NCBI GenBank assembly: GCA_036925085.1
Contig: JAUPFP010000052.1
Span: 1 to 64,000, forward strand
DNA from: Brachycybe producta
Taxonomy: Eukaryota; Arthropoda; Diplopoda; Playtdesmida; Andrognathidae
Direction: 5' to 3'
Length of the DNA stretch: 64,000 bases
The notes under the pieces were generated by a model that had not been told where the DNA came from, searched no databases, and saw only the letters and a list, made by a program, of their open reading frames with translations. The position numbers and the translations under genes were made by a program. The stretch's first letter is position 1. Every line of letters starts with the position of its first letter. Below are positions 1 through 12,000 of this stretch, one piece after another.

Positions 1-881
1 CCCCCGTTCTAATACGTAGTTCAAAGCCGTTTGTGAAACAAGCATAATAATGAAACAAAACCAACCTTTTCTTTAACAATATATATATATATATAAACCT
101 ATAAAATTAACTTTTTACGTCAGGAGGAGCAGCAGCACAATAATATGAAAAACGAATATCTGTGGTTGCTAGCTAAGCAACCAAATGAATATTAAATGGT
201 CTCCATTTAAAAACTACGAGAGGGTGGGGGGGGGGCCGTTTAGCCGTTGATCTGATGATCAGATCAACGGCTAAATTAATCCAAATCCATCTTAATACAT
301 TATCAATTTTGTCAAATATACTTTATACTTTATATCAAATAATATCAAATGTACTTTCTATCAAATATATATTGTATAATACCTTTAGAAAACGACGACG
401 AGAGGAGAAGAAACAAAACACACATGTTGACCACAACGACTAACTTCTTCTTCTTCTGTTTTTGGTTGGGCCCGTCTTATCTTTGCTGGACAACAACGGC
501 CGCTGGTGGCGCTGTCGGCAGGTGACTTGCGAAATTTGAATTTGAATTTTCAATTAGAAATGACCGCTGGTGGCGCTGTCAACAAGTGACGTCACTGACG
601 TTTCGAAATAAAGAACGGCGTTTGTAAAATTGCACATTTTATGCTAATTAGTCTCCTCTTCTATGTTTGGCTAATGTGTCCGTGACACATAACAGGTAAG
701 CGTTTATATTTAACTACGGTGCGGCGGTGCCTCCTTTTCTCATCGGCAGTTTCCATTGGTGATCAATAGATGGCGCTGCTAACGGAAATCTGCCATCACT
801 TTCCTATACAACCGACCGATATGGTGATGCGCATGCGCTACAAAAATTCTAATCAGCAAATGCTAGTCTATATTACACACA
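1..881. other. AT-rich upstream region of AFG1L, no gene seen
   Basis: No convincing coding sequence. It holds a perfect 18-bp-arm hairpin at 239-275. A direct repeat built around GACCGCTGGTGGCGCTGTC lies at about 502-520 and again near 560-578. The 5' UTR and promoter of the AFG1L gene starting at 882 presumably lie in its right part, but no clear TATA box was identified. Confidence 0.5.
239..275. repeat. Perfect short palindrome (hairpin)
   Basis: Two 18-bp arms (239-256 and 258-275) are exact reverse complements around a single central G. The left arm reads TTTAGCCGTTGATCTGAT. It immediately follows a run of G residues. It may be a solo terminal repeat of a foldback element or a cruciform-forming site; no function is visible. 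Confidence 0.8.
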
Positions 882-2052
882 ATGTTGGCTCCTGTAATTG
901 GCTGTTGCCTTTTAAACACTGGACTAAAAGTGCCGGCGTTCCATTTCAGGCTAGTTAGGCCCACTCTGACGGCATATGGACTCAAACGTGATTCCCACAA
1001 CCGCCGTAAAGGTAGACACCCACCCACCCACCACCACAACGACGACACTGAAAACGTCCCTCCTCCTCCTCCTCCCCCCTCCCCTCCCATGTCAGCTTCA
1101 TATTACAACTTTCATTATTTCTTCTCTTTCAGGAAAGCACACAAAGTACACAACCTTCAAAGTTTTGTTTTAGAAACTAGAAGGCTCCCCCACACACAAT
1201 AACTTAAACCATTTCATATTGGTATATCGTCCAAAATAAACGATACTTTTTCAATTTTCTTAAACCCTTCTTCCGATCAAAAAAAAAAAAAAAACCTATT
1301 TCTAAAAAAATATCCCAAATCTAAAAATACTGTTGAAGTGATATTCAGCTCTACCGTTCTAGTTTCTAACATACTTTCAATTCCTCCTTCTAAAACGCAC
1401 AATTAACAAACGAGTTTAAAAAGAAATGACATTTTCTTCACGAAACAACTTCATTAAAAAATCATTTATGTGTTTTACAAACTAGAAGAGTAGCCGATCA
1501 AAACACAAACAAACAAACATTTTCAATTACACATTTTGAATAAACTTTTTTTGAGCATTTTTTAACGATATAACAACATTTTAAAAACTTCTTAAATGTA
1601 AAAGTTCTAACTTCCTCCTCCTCCTCCTCCATAATCGTAATTATTCTCCTCGTCCCTCATTTCCTCTTCAATTCGCACTTTTTACGAAACGTCTTTTAAA
1701 AAATAAACATTGAACAATTTCCCACATTGTGTTCACATTTGTGTCTCGTTCTTTTCCGAAATCTAAGGTAATCGTGAGGGTGGTGATGATGACGAACCTC
1801 AAAAGTTACAAACTAATTGCGGCGACGGCGGTCCTTACGAAATCTACAGACACAAAATAGAGAATAACGAACTAAGGCAAGATGACCACCAGGCACTTAT
1901 AGTTGACCACTTGCAAACGGTCAGTGACCAACTGAGACACTACAAACCACCCGACAATCAAGGAATCTTTCAAAAAGTAAACAAATATTCCCATCATCAA
2001 AGTCTTCCATTTTTCCCTTTCTCAGATTTACAACATGTGTGCAGTGAGTGTG

Positions 2053-2098
<46 letters not shown>

Positions 2099-5000
2099 AC
2101 AGGCTAAACATTATATTTTTAAACCAAAACAAAATAACAAATTACTAAACTAGAAAGAGTAAAAATAAACTGGTTGATTTATGGCAAACTTTTATTAAAC
2201 ACCTCACCGAGTGACCAGTTTGAATTGCAAACGAAAACTATGTTGATATCTTTCAAAATAAACTTTCAGGCAATTTTTACCAACAACAAAAAAAAACAAA
2301 AAATTCAAGTTGAAACAAAACGTTAATAGATTATTTGAAATTTAATCCATATTTCGGTAGAAATTATTTAGTAAAATTGTTTCAAAACCAAAAAAAAAAC
2401 CGTTCGAACTTTTTTAAAAAATAAACGATTCCAACCATTAAAGCAATTTCTTAATAAACTATTTTACAAATTAAGCTGTTCGGTACAAAGAAGAAATCCG
2501 TTTCGAGTCCACCGAAAGGATTTTATTTGTACGGTGCCGTCGGTGAGTCGAGAACGAAACTTTTAAGAGACCCGAATCGTCAAATGAATCATCGACTTTG
2601 AGCCATTTTCTAGGAGGAGGCAAAACTATGCTCATGGATCTATTCTACGACTGCGCCCAAATCGACAACAAACGAAGAGTTCACTTTCACGAATTCATGT
2701 TGGACGTACATCAAAGTAAGATTAACAAACAAAACAAGAACGGTAATTAACGAAATTTTCACTTTAATATCTTCCGAACTAAACTTTTAATATTAAAAAA
2801 TAGAATGTCTAAAATGGAGTCACTTTCAAACTCGCATAAAACGTTTATTTTGATCCCTAAAGGAGTTCCGGGCTTTCAGTTAAACTTTGAAACCACTTTA
2901 AAGGAACGAGCCTTCAGTTACTAAAGAAAACACACATTCACATTTCTACCTCGATTTAGGAATCCACAATTACAAAAAAGCTCGAGGATCGCCGGGAGAG
3001 AGCGAAAGAACAAAACCGAAATTCAACGATCCGATTCCTCCAGTTGCAAGATCAATCAGAGACGAATCTTGGCTTTTGTGTTTCGACGAGTTTCAGGTTG
3101 GCGACAAACACGTTTTACAACACATCTAGAGAAAAAGAATTAACACAACGAATTTTTCTCGACGATCAACTCCTCGAGTTGATCGTCGGGAAAAATGGTT
3201 TCTCGACATCCTCGTCGACTCTACTAGTTTCGTGCAAACTTTTAACGTCAACTTAATGTCACACGCACACAGGTAACCGACATTGGAGATGCAATGATCC
3301 TGAAACGTCTCTTTACCGAACTGTTCGCAGGTGGTGTCGTCGTTGTGGCCACTTCCAACAGACATCCGGATGGTAAACAAAAAAAGCAAAGAAATTCGCG
3401 TCACCAACTAACAACTTTCTCCGTCTTTTTTTTTTCTTTTTAACTACAGATCTGTATAAAAATGGTTTACAGAGATCCAACTTTGTGCCTTTCATTCACA
3501 TCTTAAAGGTATAACAACTTTGTTTTCCCTCGTAACTTTTAACGTGTTTGACGTTTTCTGCAGTTTCGGAAGAGCAACCACTAAATGTGACACTGAAAGT
3601 GTGTTATAAACTAGAAAGGGCAAATGAATCAGAAATGAAAATACTGCCTATTTCAAGTTGGGCTATTTTCAAAACTCATATAAAAAGCTCATTTTAAAAG
3701 ATATCGAACGTTGGAAAAAAAAAACTTTCTAGTTTCTAAAACACGTTCAAATTTCGATTCATTTTGCTCTTCTGAAAAACAAACCGACCAAGAATTCAAA
3801 AATCAACTACTCAGAAAACATCCTAAGAGATATTGGAACGTAATCGAATTCTTGGCACCTCGAGTCTCAGCAAACCATCCAATTTGAACTTTTTCAATCA
3901 GGATCGTTGCAACGTCAAGTCGCTCGATTCCGGCATCGACTACAGGCAGTCCGGAAACAAAGGAACACTGAATGTCTACTTCATGTAAGAAAAAAGCTCC
4001 CGACACTAAGCACACACACACACTTTCGTAATTGTTACTCTTTTGTTCATTTCGTTCAAATTTTTTATCGGGACACGTGCAGAACCCACGAAGAAATAAC
4101 CGAAGCCGATCATGAGTTGGACACGATATTTAAGCGACTAGCGAGCAAAGAAAACGACTGTTGGAACAATCTGAACAAGTTATTTTCAACCTTCCGAAAC
4201 TGAACAGATTCGTTTTTCGTTTGTCTATTAGTCGTACGATCAAGAGTTCTGACCGTCAGAGGAAGAAACATAAATCTACGAAAGACGTGTGGCCAGATTC
4301 TAGATTCTACGTTTGACGAACTTTGTAATCAGGTAAACCGTTTGTAAGTTCAAAGTGACAAAACTCGATTCCGCACAACGGTTCCAAATTCGAAAAGGCA
4401 ACTTCGATCTTCGATTCGAACCCTCCGAGCGCAAACTTCCAAGCACACGTAAAAGTTGCATGCGAAGATTCTCGATAAAACCCGGCTTTTTCCAAGTCGG
4501 AACCTTTCTTCTACGATTAGAAAGTGTCTTCAGTGTTCTGACTATGTTTCGTCTCCGTTTTTCAGCCAAGAGGAGCCAGCGATTACTTGCTGTTCAGTCA
4601 AGTATTTCACACGGTCATCGTGAGAGACATTCCGATCCTCACGTTACGAATGAAGACCCAAGCTCGGAGGTTCATAACTCTCGTCGACACCTTTTACGAC
4701 AACAAGGTTTAAACCCTCTTCCCCGACTCTTCGTTCGGAGGAACATTCGTAACCCAGAACTTTCAAACCCCACTGCAATAGGTGCGTGTCGCGTGTTCCG
4801 CTGCGGCTCCTCCGAACCAGCTATTCAGAATCGATAAGACCGAAGAAGAAGCAGAAATAGCCGACGAAAACAGAGCTTTAATGGACGACCTGAATATCGC
4901 CAAAGGAAGTGTAAGAAACACCACGGGAAATTAAACTGTTGCACGAGCAAATTTCAATTTAAAATGTTAAATATGTTAAAAAATGAACGACATATTGAAG

Positions 5001-5513
5001 TGAAACCCCTGGTTATTCTGTCTTACAAAGTTTTACAAACTTGAAGGTGTAGCTGCTTTTCAATCCACTTTGTGTTTTATTTTTGTGTTGATATCTTTTA
5101 AAATTAAGTCAATTTTAAGCATACAATAATTTTTTTTTTCCTCATTATTTGTCTATAAAAAGTTCATTTTGAAAGTTATCGACGTGAAAGTACCCTTAAG
5201 TGATTGAGCTACCTTTCTAGTTTTTAAAACACATTCAAGTTTCTCTTAATTATACTTTTTTGAAAGACAGAATAATCAGTTTCAAAATCAACCGCTCAAA
5301 AAAAATGTTATCGAGTTTCATTTTGTGCTTTCTCTTCACTCGATTAATTCATTCAAACGAAATAACATATTACGTGTGTTTTTCATAAATCAGGAAAATG
5401 CAAAAGCTACGATCTTCACAGGAGAAGAAGAAATATTTGCTTTCGATCGAACTGTTTCTCGATTATCGGAAATGCAGACGGAAGAATATTGGAAACAAAG
5501 AGAAACCTCCTGA
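882..5513 (+). CDS. AFG1L: AFG1-like mitochondrial AAA ATPase (lactation elevated 1)
   Basis: Complete 12-exon model: 882-1011, 1768-1976, 2476-2542, 2614-2715, 2960-3096, 3273-3372, 3450-3508, 3902-3984, 4083-4178, 4245-4332, 4566-4706, 4782-4910 and 5394-5513 (13 coding blocks counting the first). Phases join throughout to give 486 aa, close to the human length of about 481. The N-terminus is Arg/Leu-rich without acidic residues, like a mitochondrial presequence. Walker A is GAVGGGKT (residues 133-140, split by an intron) and Walker B is LLCFDEF (208-214). The ATS-NRHPD sensor stretch, [16 protein letters not shown] and the C-terminal [10 protein letters not shown] motif are all AFG1 hallmarks. 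The family acts in mitochondrial inner-membrane protein quality control and respiratory-complex turnover. The start ATG was chosen because exon 1 ends in phase 1, as exon 2 requires, and reads as a presequence. A candidate AATAAA lies at about 5622. Confidence 0.93.
2055..2094. repeat. (GA)n microsatellite
   Basis: About 20 uninterrupted GA units inside the AFG1L intron between 1977 and 2475. Simple-sequence repeat with no coding role. Confidence 0.95.
3595..3750. repeat. Foldback element, CTAGAA family, intronic
   Basis: The left arm carries TATAAACTAGAAAGGGCA. The right arm ends CTTTCTAGTTTCTAAAACAC, its approximate reverse complement. The centre has the family's internal signature, a stretch ending CTCATTTTAAAAGATATC. 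It lies in the AFG1L intron between 3509 and 3901. Confidence 0.75.
5025..5240. repeat. Foldback element, CTAGAA family, intronic
   Basis: Arms read inward from TTTTACAAACTTGAAGG and outward to CCTTTCTAGTTTTTAAAAC, with the family's internal AAAAGTTCATTTTGAAAG segment. It lies in the last AFG1L intron. Confidence 0.65.
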
Positions 5514-6045
5514 CGACTAAACAACCTCTCGACTCACACTTAGAAAAATAATTAACTTTTAGCAAAGATTTAATTTATCAATATTCAATGTCATGCACTG
5601 TAATGGAATAATAATGATGATAATAAAGAAATAGCAATTTGTAATTAATGAAAACGAGTGTCCGAATTAATTCCTTCTTTGCTCTCCTCCTTGTTTTTTC
5701 CTCGCACATAAATTCTTCTCTTTACGATTACAATGGAACTCGCACGTTTTCGACATTCGAATTTTAGTCTTCTTGTCGTTAAAACAAAAGTATCATTTTG
5801 TATAAAATGGTCCCATTGTGATTGAATTAAAACTAAAGAGATCACGGGTCTTACAATTCGATATAAAAAAGCTAGAAAACTCTTTTCGACACTTCAAAAG
5901 TCTCTCTCTCTCTCTCTCGTACGATCTCTGGGAATCATTCAAGACTCAAAGACTCAGAAATGATAATCGTAAACCCGTCTTTGAAAAGTATCACGACGCG
6001 ATTGCCGTATGCGTCAACAAGACCAAACTGTTCTCTCTCAACACT
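5514..6045. other. AFG1L 3' flank and left border of the satellite
   Basis: It contains the AATAAA near 5622 and a short CT run near 5904. Frames are open here (for example a reading frame from 5818 that runs into the first satellite unit), but there is no family resemblance and no splice support. Nothing further is recognised. Confidence 0.5.
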
Positions 6046-9000
6046 CATTCCCAGAAAAGTCTGGAATGCAGAGATGTCTTCATTTCCAGTGTGCAATGCA
6101 CGCTTCAAAAGTTACACCAGTTCAATTTGGGCGTCATTGAAGTGACTATGCTTGCTCATGAACCTGTAACTTTGAAAATTCATAGCAAGTGAACCAGACG
6201 AGCGGGAATGGAAATTTTGGATTTGATGCATTCCCAGAAAAGTCTGGAATGCAGAGATGTCTTCATTTCCAGAGTGCAATGCACGCTTCAAAAGTTACAC
6301 CAGTTCAATTTGGGCGTCATTGAAGTGACTATGCTTGCTCATGAACCTGTAACTTTGAAAATTCATAGCAAGTGAACCAGACGAGCGGGAATGGAAATTT
6401 TGGATTTGATGCATTCCCAGAAAAGTCTGGAATGCAGAGATGTCTTCATTTCCAGTGTGCAATGCACGCTTCAAAAGTTACACCAGTTCAATTTGGGCGT
6501 CATTGAAGTGACTATGCTTGCTCATGAACCTGTAACTTTGAAAATTCATAGCAAGTGAACCAGACGAGCGGGAATGGAAATGTTGGATTTGATGCATTCC
6601 CAGAAAAGTCTGGAATGCAGAGATGTCTTCATTTCCAGTGTGCAATGCACGCTTCAAAAGTTACACCAGTTCAATTTGGGCGTCATTTTAAGTGACTATG
6701 CTTGCTCATGAACCTGTAACTTTGAAAATTCATAGCAAGTGAACCAGACGAGCGGGAATGGAAATTTTGGATTTGATGCATTCCCAGAAAAGTCTGGAAT
6801 GCAGAGATGTCTTCATTTCCAGTGTGCAATGCACGCTTCAAAAGTTACACCAGTTCAATTTGGGCGTCATTGAAGTGACTATGCTTGCTCATGAACCTGT
6901 AACTTTGAAAATTCATAGCAAGTGAACCAGACGAGCGGGAATGGAAATTTTGGATTTGATGCATTCCTAGAAAAGTCTGGAATGCAGAGATGTCTTCATT
7001 TCCAGTGTGCAATGCACGCTTCAAAAGTTACACCAGTTCAATTTGGGCGTCATTGAAGTGACTATGCTTGCTCATGAACCTGTAACTTTGAAAATTCATA
7101 GCAAGTGAACCAGACGAGCGGGAATGGAAATTTTGGATTTGATGCATTCCTAGAAAAGTCTGGAATGCAGAGATGTCTTCATTTCCAGTGTGCAATGCAC
7201 GCTTCAAAAGTTACACCAGTTCAATTTGGGCGTCATTTTAAGTGACTATGCTTGCTCATGAACCTGTAACTTTGAAAATTCATAGCAAGTGAACCAGACG
7301 AGCGGGAATGGAAATTTTGGATTTGATGCATTCCTAGAAAAGTCTGGAATGCAGAGATGTCTTCATTTCCAGTGTGCAATGCACGCTTCAAAAGTTACAC
7401 CAGTTCAATTTGGGCGTCATTGAAGTGACTATGCTTGCTCATGAACCTGTAACTTTGAAAATTCATAGCAAGTGAACCAGACGAGCGGGAATGGAAATTT
7501 TGGATTTGATGCATTCCTAGAAAAGTCTGGAATGCAGAGATGTCTTCATTTCCAGTGTGCAATGCACGCTTCAAAAGTTACACCAGTTCAATTTGGGCGT
7601 CATTGAAGTGACTATGCTTGCTCATGAACCTGTAACTTTGAAAATTCATAGCAAGTGAACCAGACGAGCGGGAATGGAAGCTTTGGATTTGATGCATTCC
7701 CAGAAAAGTCTGGAATGCAGAGATGTCTTCATTTCCAGTGTGCAATGCACGCTTCAAAAGTTACACCAGTTCAATTTGGGCGTCATTGAAGTGTCTATGC
7801 TTGCTCATGAACCTGTAACTTTGAAAATTCATAGCAAGTGAACCAGACGAGCGGGAATGGAAATTTTGGATTTGATGCATTCCTAGAAAAGTCTGGAATG
7901 CAGAGATGTCTTCATTTCCAGTGTGCAATGCACGCTTCAAAAGTTACACCAGTTCAATTTGGGCGTCATTTTAAGTGACTATGCTTGCTCATGAACCTGT
8001 AACTTTGAAAATTCATAGCAAGTGAACCAGACGAGCGGGAATGGAAATTTTGGATTTGATGCATTCCTAGAAAAGTCTGGAATGCAGAGATGTCTTCATT
8101 TCCAGTGTGCAATGCACGCTTCAAAAGTTACACCAGTTCAATTTGGGCGTCATTGAAGTGACTATGCTTGCTCATGAACCTGTAACTTTGAAAATTCATA
8201 GCAAGTGAACCAGACGAGCGGGAATGGAAACTTTGGATTTGATGCATTCCCAGAAAAGTCTGGAATGCAGAGATGTCTTCATTTCCAGTGTGCAATGCAC
8301 GCTTCAAAAGTTACACCAGTTCAATTTGGGCGTCATTTTAAGTGACTATGCTTGCTCATGAACCTGTAACTTTGAAAATTCATAGAAGTGAACCAGACGA
8401 GCGGGAATGGAAATTTTGGATTTGATGCATTCCTAGAAAAGTCTGGAATGCAGAGATGTCTTCATTTCCAGTGTGCAATGCACGCTTCAAAAGTTACACC
8501 AGTTCAATTTGGGCGTCATTGAAGTGACTATGCTTGCTCATGAACCTGTAACTTTGAAAATTCATAGCAAGTGAACCAGACGAGCGGGAATGGAAACTTT
8601 GGATTTGATGCATTCCCAGAAAAGTCTGGAATGCAGAGATGTCTTCATTTCCAGTGTGCAATGCACGCTTCAAAAGTTACACCAGTTCAATTTGGGCGTC
8701 ATTGAAGTGACTATGCTTGCTCATGAACCTGTAACTTTGAAAATTCATTGCAAGTGAACCAGACGAGCGGGAATGGAAATTTTGGATTTGATGCATTCCC
8801 AGAAAAGTCTGGAATGCAGAGATGTCTTCATTTCCAGTGTGCAATGCACGCTTCAAAAGTTACACCAGTTCAATTTGGGCGTCATTTTAAGTGACTATGC
8901 TTGCTCATGAACCTGTAACTTTGAAAATTCATAGCAAGTGAACCAGACGAGCGGGAATGGAAATTTTGGATTTGATGCATTCCCAGAAAAGTCTGGAATG

Positions 9001-12000
9001 CAGAGATGTCTTCATTTCCAGTGTGCAATGCACGCTTCAAAAGTTACACCAGTTCAATTTGGGCGTCATTGAAGTGACTATGCTTGCTCATGAACCTGTA
9101 ACTTTGAAAATTCATTGCAAGTGAACCAGACGAGCGGGAATGGAAATTTTGGATTTGATGCATTCCCAGAAAAGTCTGGAATGCAGAGATGTCTTCATTT
9201 CCAGTGTGCAATGCACGCTTCAAAAGTTACACCAGTTCAATTTGGGCGTCATTGAAGTGACTATGCTTGCTCATGAACCTGTAACTTTGAAAATTCATAG
9301 CAAGTGAACCAGACGAGCGGGAATGGAAATTTTGGATTTGATGCATTCCTAGAAAAGTCTGGAATGCAGAGATGTCTTCATTTCCAGTGTGCAATGCACG
9401 CTTCAAAAGTTACACCAGTTCAATTTGGGCGTCATTGAAGTGACTATGCTTGCTCATGAACCTGTAACTTTGAAAATTCATAGCAAGTGAACCAGACGAG
9501 CGGGAATGGAAATTTTGGATTTGATGCATTCCTAGAAAAGTCTGGAATGCAGAGATGTCTTCATTTCCAGTGTGCAATGCACGCTTCAAAAGTTACACCA
9601 GTTCAATTTGGGCGTCATTGAAGTGACTATGCTTGCTCATGAACCTGTAACTTTGAAAATTCATAGCAAGTGAACCAGACGAGCGGGAATGGAAATTTTG
9701 GATTTGATGCATTCCTAGAAAAGTCTGGAATGCAGAGATGTCTTCATTTCCAGTGTGCAATGCACGCTTCAAAAGTTACACCAGTTCAATTTGGGCGTCA
9801 TTGAAGTGACTATGCTTGCTCATGAACCTGTAACTTTGAAAATTCATAGCAAGTGAACCAGACGAGCGGGAATGGAAATTTTGGATTTGATGCATTCCTA
9901 GAAAAGTCTGGAATGCAGAGATGTCTTCATTTCCAGTGTGCAATGCACGCTTCAAAAGTTACACCAGTTCAATTTGGGCGTCATTGAAGTGACTATGCTT
10001 GCTCATGAACCTGTAACTTTGAAAATTCATAGCAAGTGAACCAGACGAGCGGGAATGGAAATTTTGGATTTGATGCATTCCTAGAAAAGTCTGGAATGCA
10101 GAGATGTCTTCATTTCCAGTGTGCAATGCACGCTTCAAAAGTTACACCAGTTCAATTTGGGCGTCATTGAAGTGACTATGCTTGCTCATGAACCTGTAAC
10201 TTTGAAAATTCATAGCAAGTGAACCAGACGAGCGGGAATGGAAATTTTGGATTTGATGCATTCCTAGAAAAGTCTGGAATGCAGAGATGTCTTCATTTCC
10301 AGTGTGCAATGCACGCTTCAAAAGTTACACCAGTTCAATTTGGGCGTCATTGAAGTGACTATGCTTGCTCATGAACCTGTAACTTTGAAAATTCATAGCA
10401 AGTGAACCAGACGAGCGGGAATGGAAATTTTGGATTTGATGCATTCCCAGAAAAGTCTGGAATGCAGAGATGTCTTCATTTCCAGTGTGCAATGCACGCT
10501 TCAAAAGTTACACCAGTTCAATTTGGGCGTCATTGAAGTGACTATGCTTGCTCATGAACCTGTAACTTTGAAAATTCATAGCAAGTGAACCAGACGAGCG
10601 GGAATGGAAATTTTGGATTTGATGCATTCCTAGAAAAGTCTGGAATGCAGAGATGTCTTCATTTCCAGTGTGCAATGCACGCTTCAAAAGTTACACCGGT
10701 TCAATTTGGGCGTCATTGAAGTGACTATGCTTGCTCATGAACCTGTAACTTTGAAAATTCATAGAAGTGAACCAGACGAGCGGGAATGGAAATTTTGGAT
10801 TTGATGCATTCCCAGAAAAGTCTGGAATGCAGAGATGTCTTCATTTCCAGTGTGCAATGCACGCTTCAAAAGTTACACCAGTTCAATTTGGGCGTCATTG
10901 AAGTGACTATGCTTGCTCATGAACCTGTAACTTTGAAAATTCATAGCAAGTGAACCAGACGAGCGGGAATGGAAATTTTGGATTTGATGCATTCCCAGAA
11001 AAGTCTGGAATGCAGAGATGTCTTCATTTCCAGTGTGCAATGCACGCTTCAAAAGTTACACCAGTTCAATTTGGGCGTCATTGAAGTGACTATGCTTGCT
11101 CATGAACCTGTAACTTTGAAAATTCATAGCAAGTGAACCAGACGAGCGGGAATGGAAATTTTGGATTTGATGCATTCCTAGAAAAGTCTGGAATGCAGAG
11201 ATGTCTTCATTTCCAGTGTGCAATGCACGCTTCAAAAGTTACACCAGTTCAATTTGGGCGTCATTGAAGTGACTATGCTTGCTCATGAACCTGTAACTTT
11301 GAAAATTCATAGAAGTGAACCAGACGAGCGGGAATGGAAATTTTGGATTTGATGCATTCCCAGAAAAGTCTGGAATGCAGAGATGTCTTCATTTCCAGTG
11401 TGCAATGCACGCTTCAAAAGTTACACCAGTTCAATTTGGGCGTCATTGAAGTGACTATGCTTGCTCATGAACCTGTAACTTTGAAAATTCATAGAAGTGA
11501 ACCAGACGAGCGGGAATGGAAATTTTGGATTTGATGCATTCCCAGAAAAGTCTGGAATGCAGAGATGTCTTCATTTCCAGTGTGCAATGCACGCTTCAAA
11601 AGTTACACCAGTTCAATTTGGTCGTCATTGAAGTGACTATGCTTGCTCATGAACCTGTAACTTTGAAAATTCATAGCAAGTGAACCAGACGAGCGGGAAT
11701 GGAAATTTTGGATTTGATGCATTCCCAGAAAAGTCTGGAATGCAGAGATGTCTTCATTTCCAGTGTGCAATGCACGCTTCAAAAGTTACACCAGTTCAAT
11801 TTGGGCGTCATTGAAGTGACTATGCTTGCTCATGAACCTGTAACTTTGAAAATTCATAGCAAGTGAACCAGACGAGCGGGAATGGAAATTTTGGATTTGA
11901 TGCATTCCTAGAAAAGTCTGGAATGCAGAGATGTCTTCATTTCCAGTGTGCAATGCACGCTTCAAAAGTTACACCGGTTCAATTTGGGCGTCATTGAAGT

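Noticed and set aside
11334-11534. 66-codon frame inside the satellite
   Set aside because: It exists only because one unit is 182 bp and lacks the usual stop; it is ordinary satellite sequence with no codon constraint visible.
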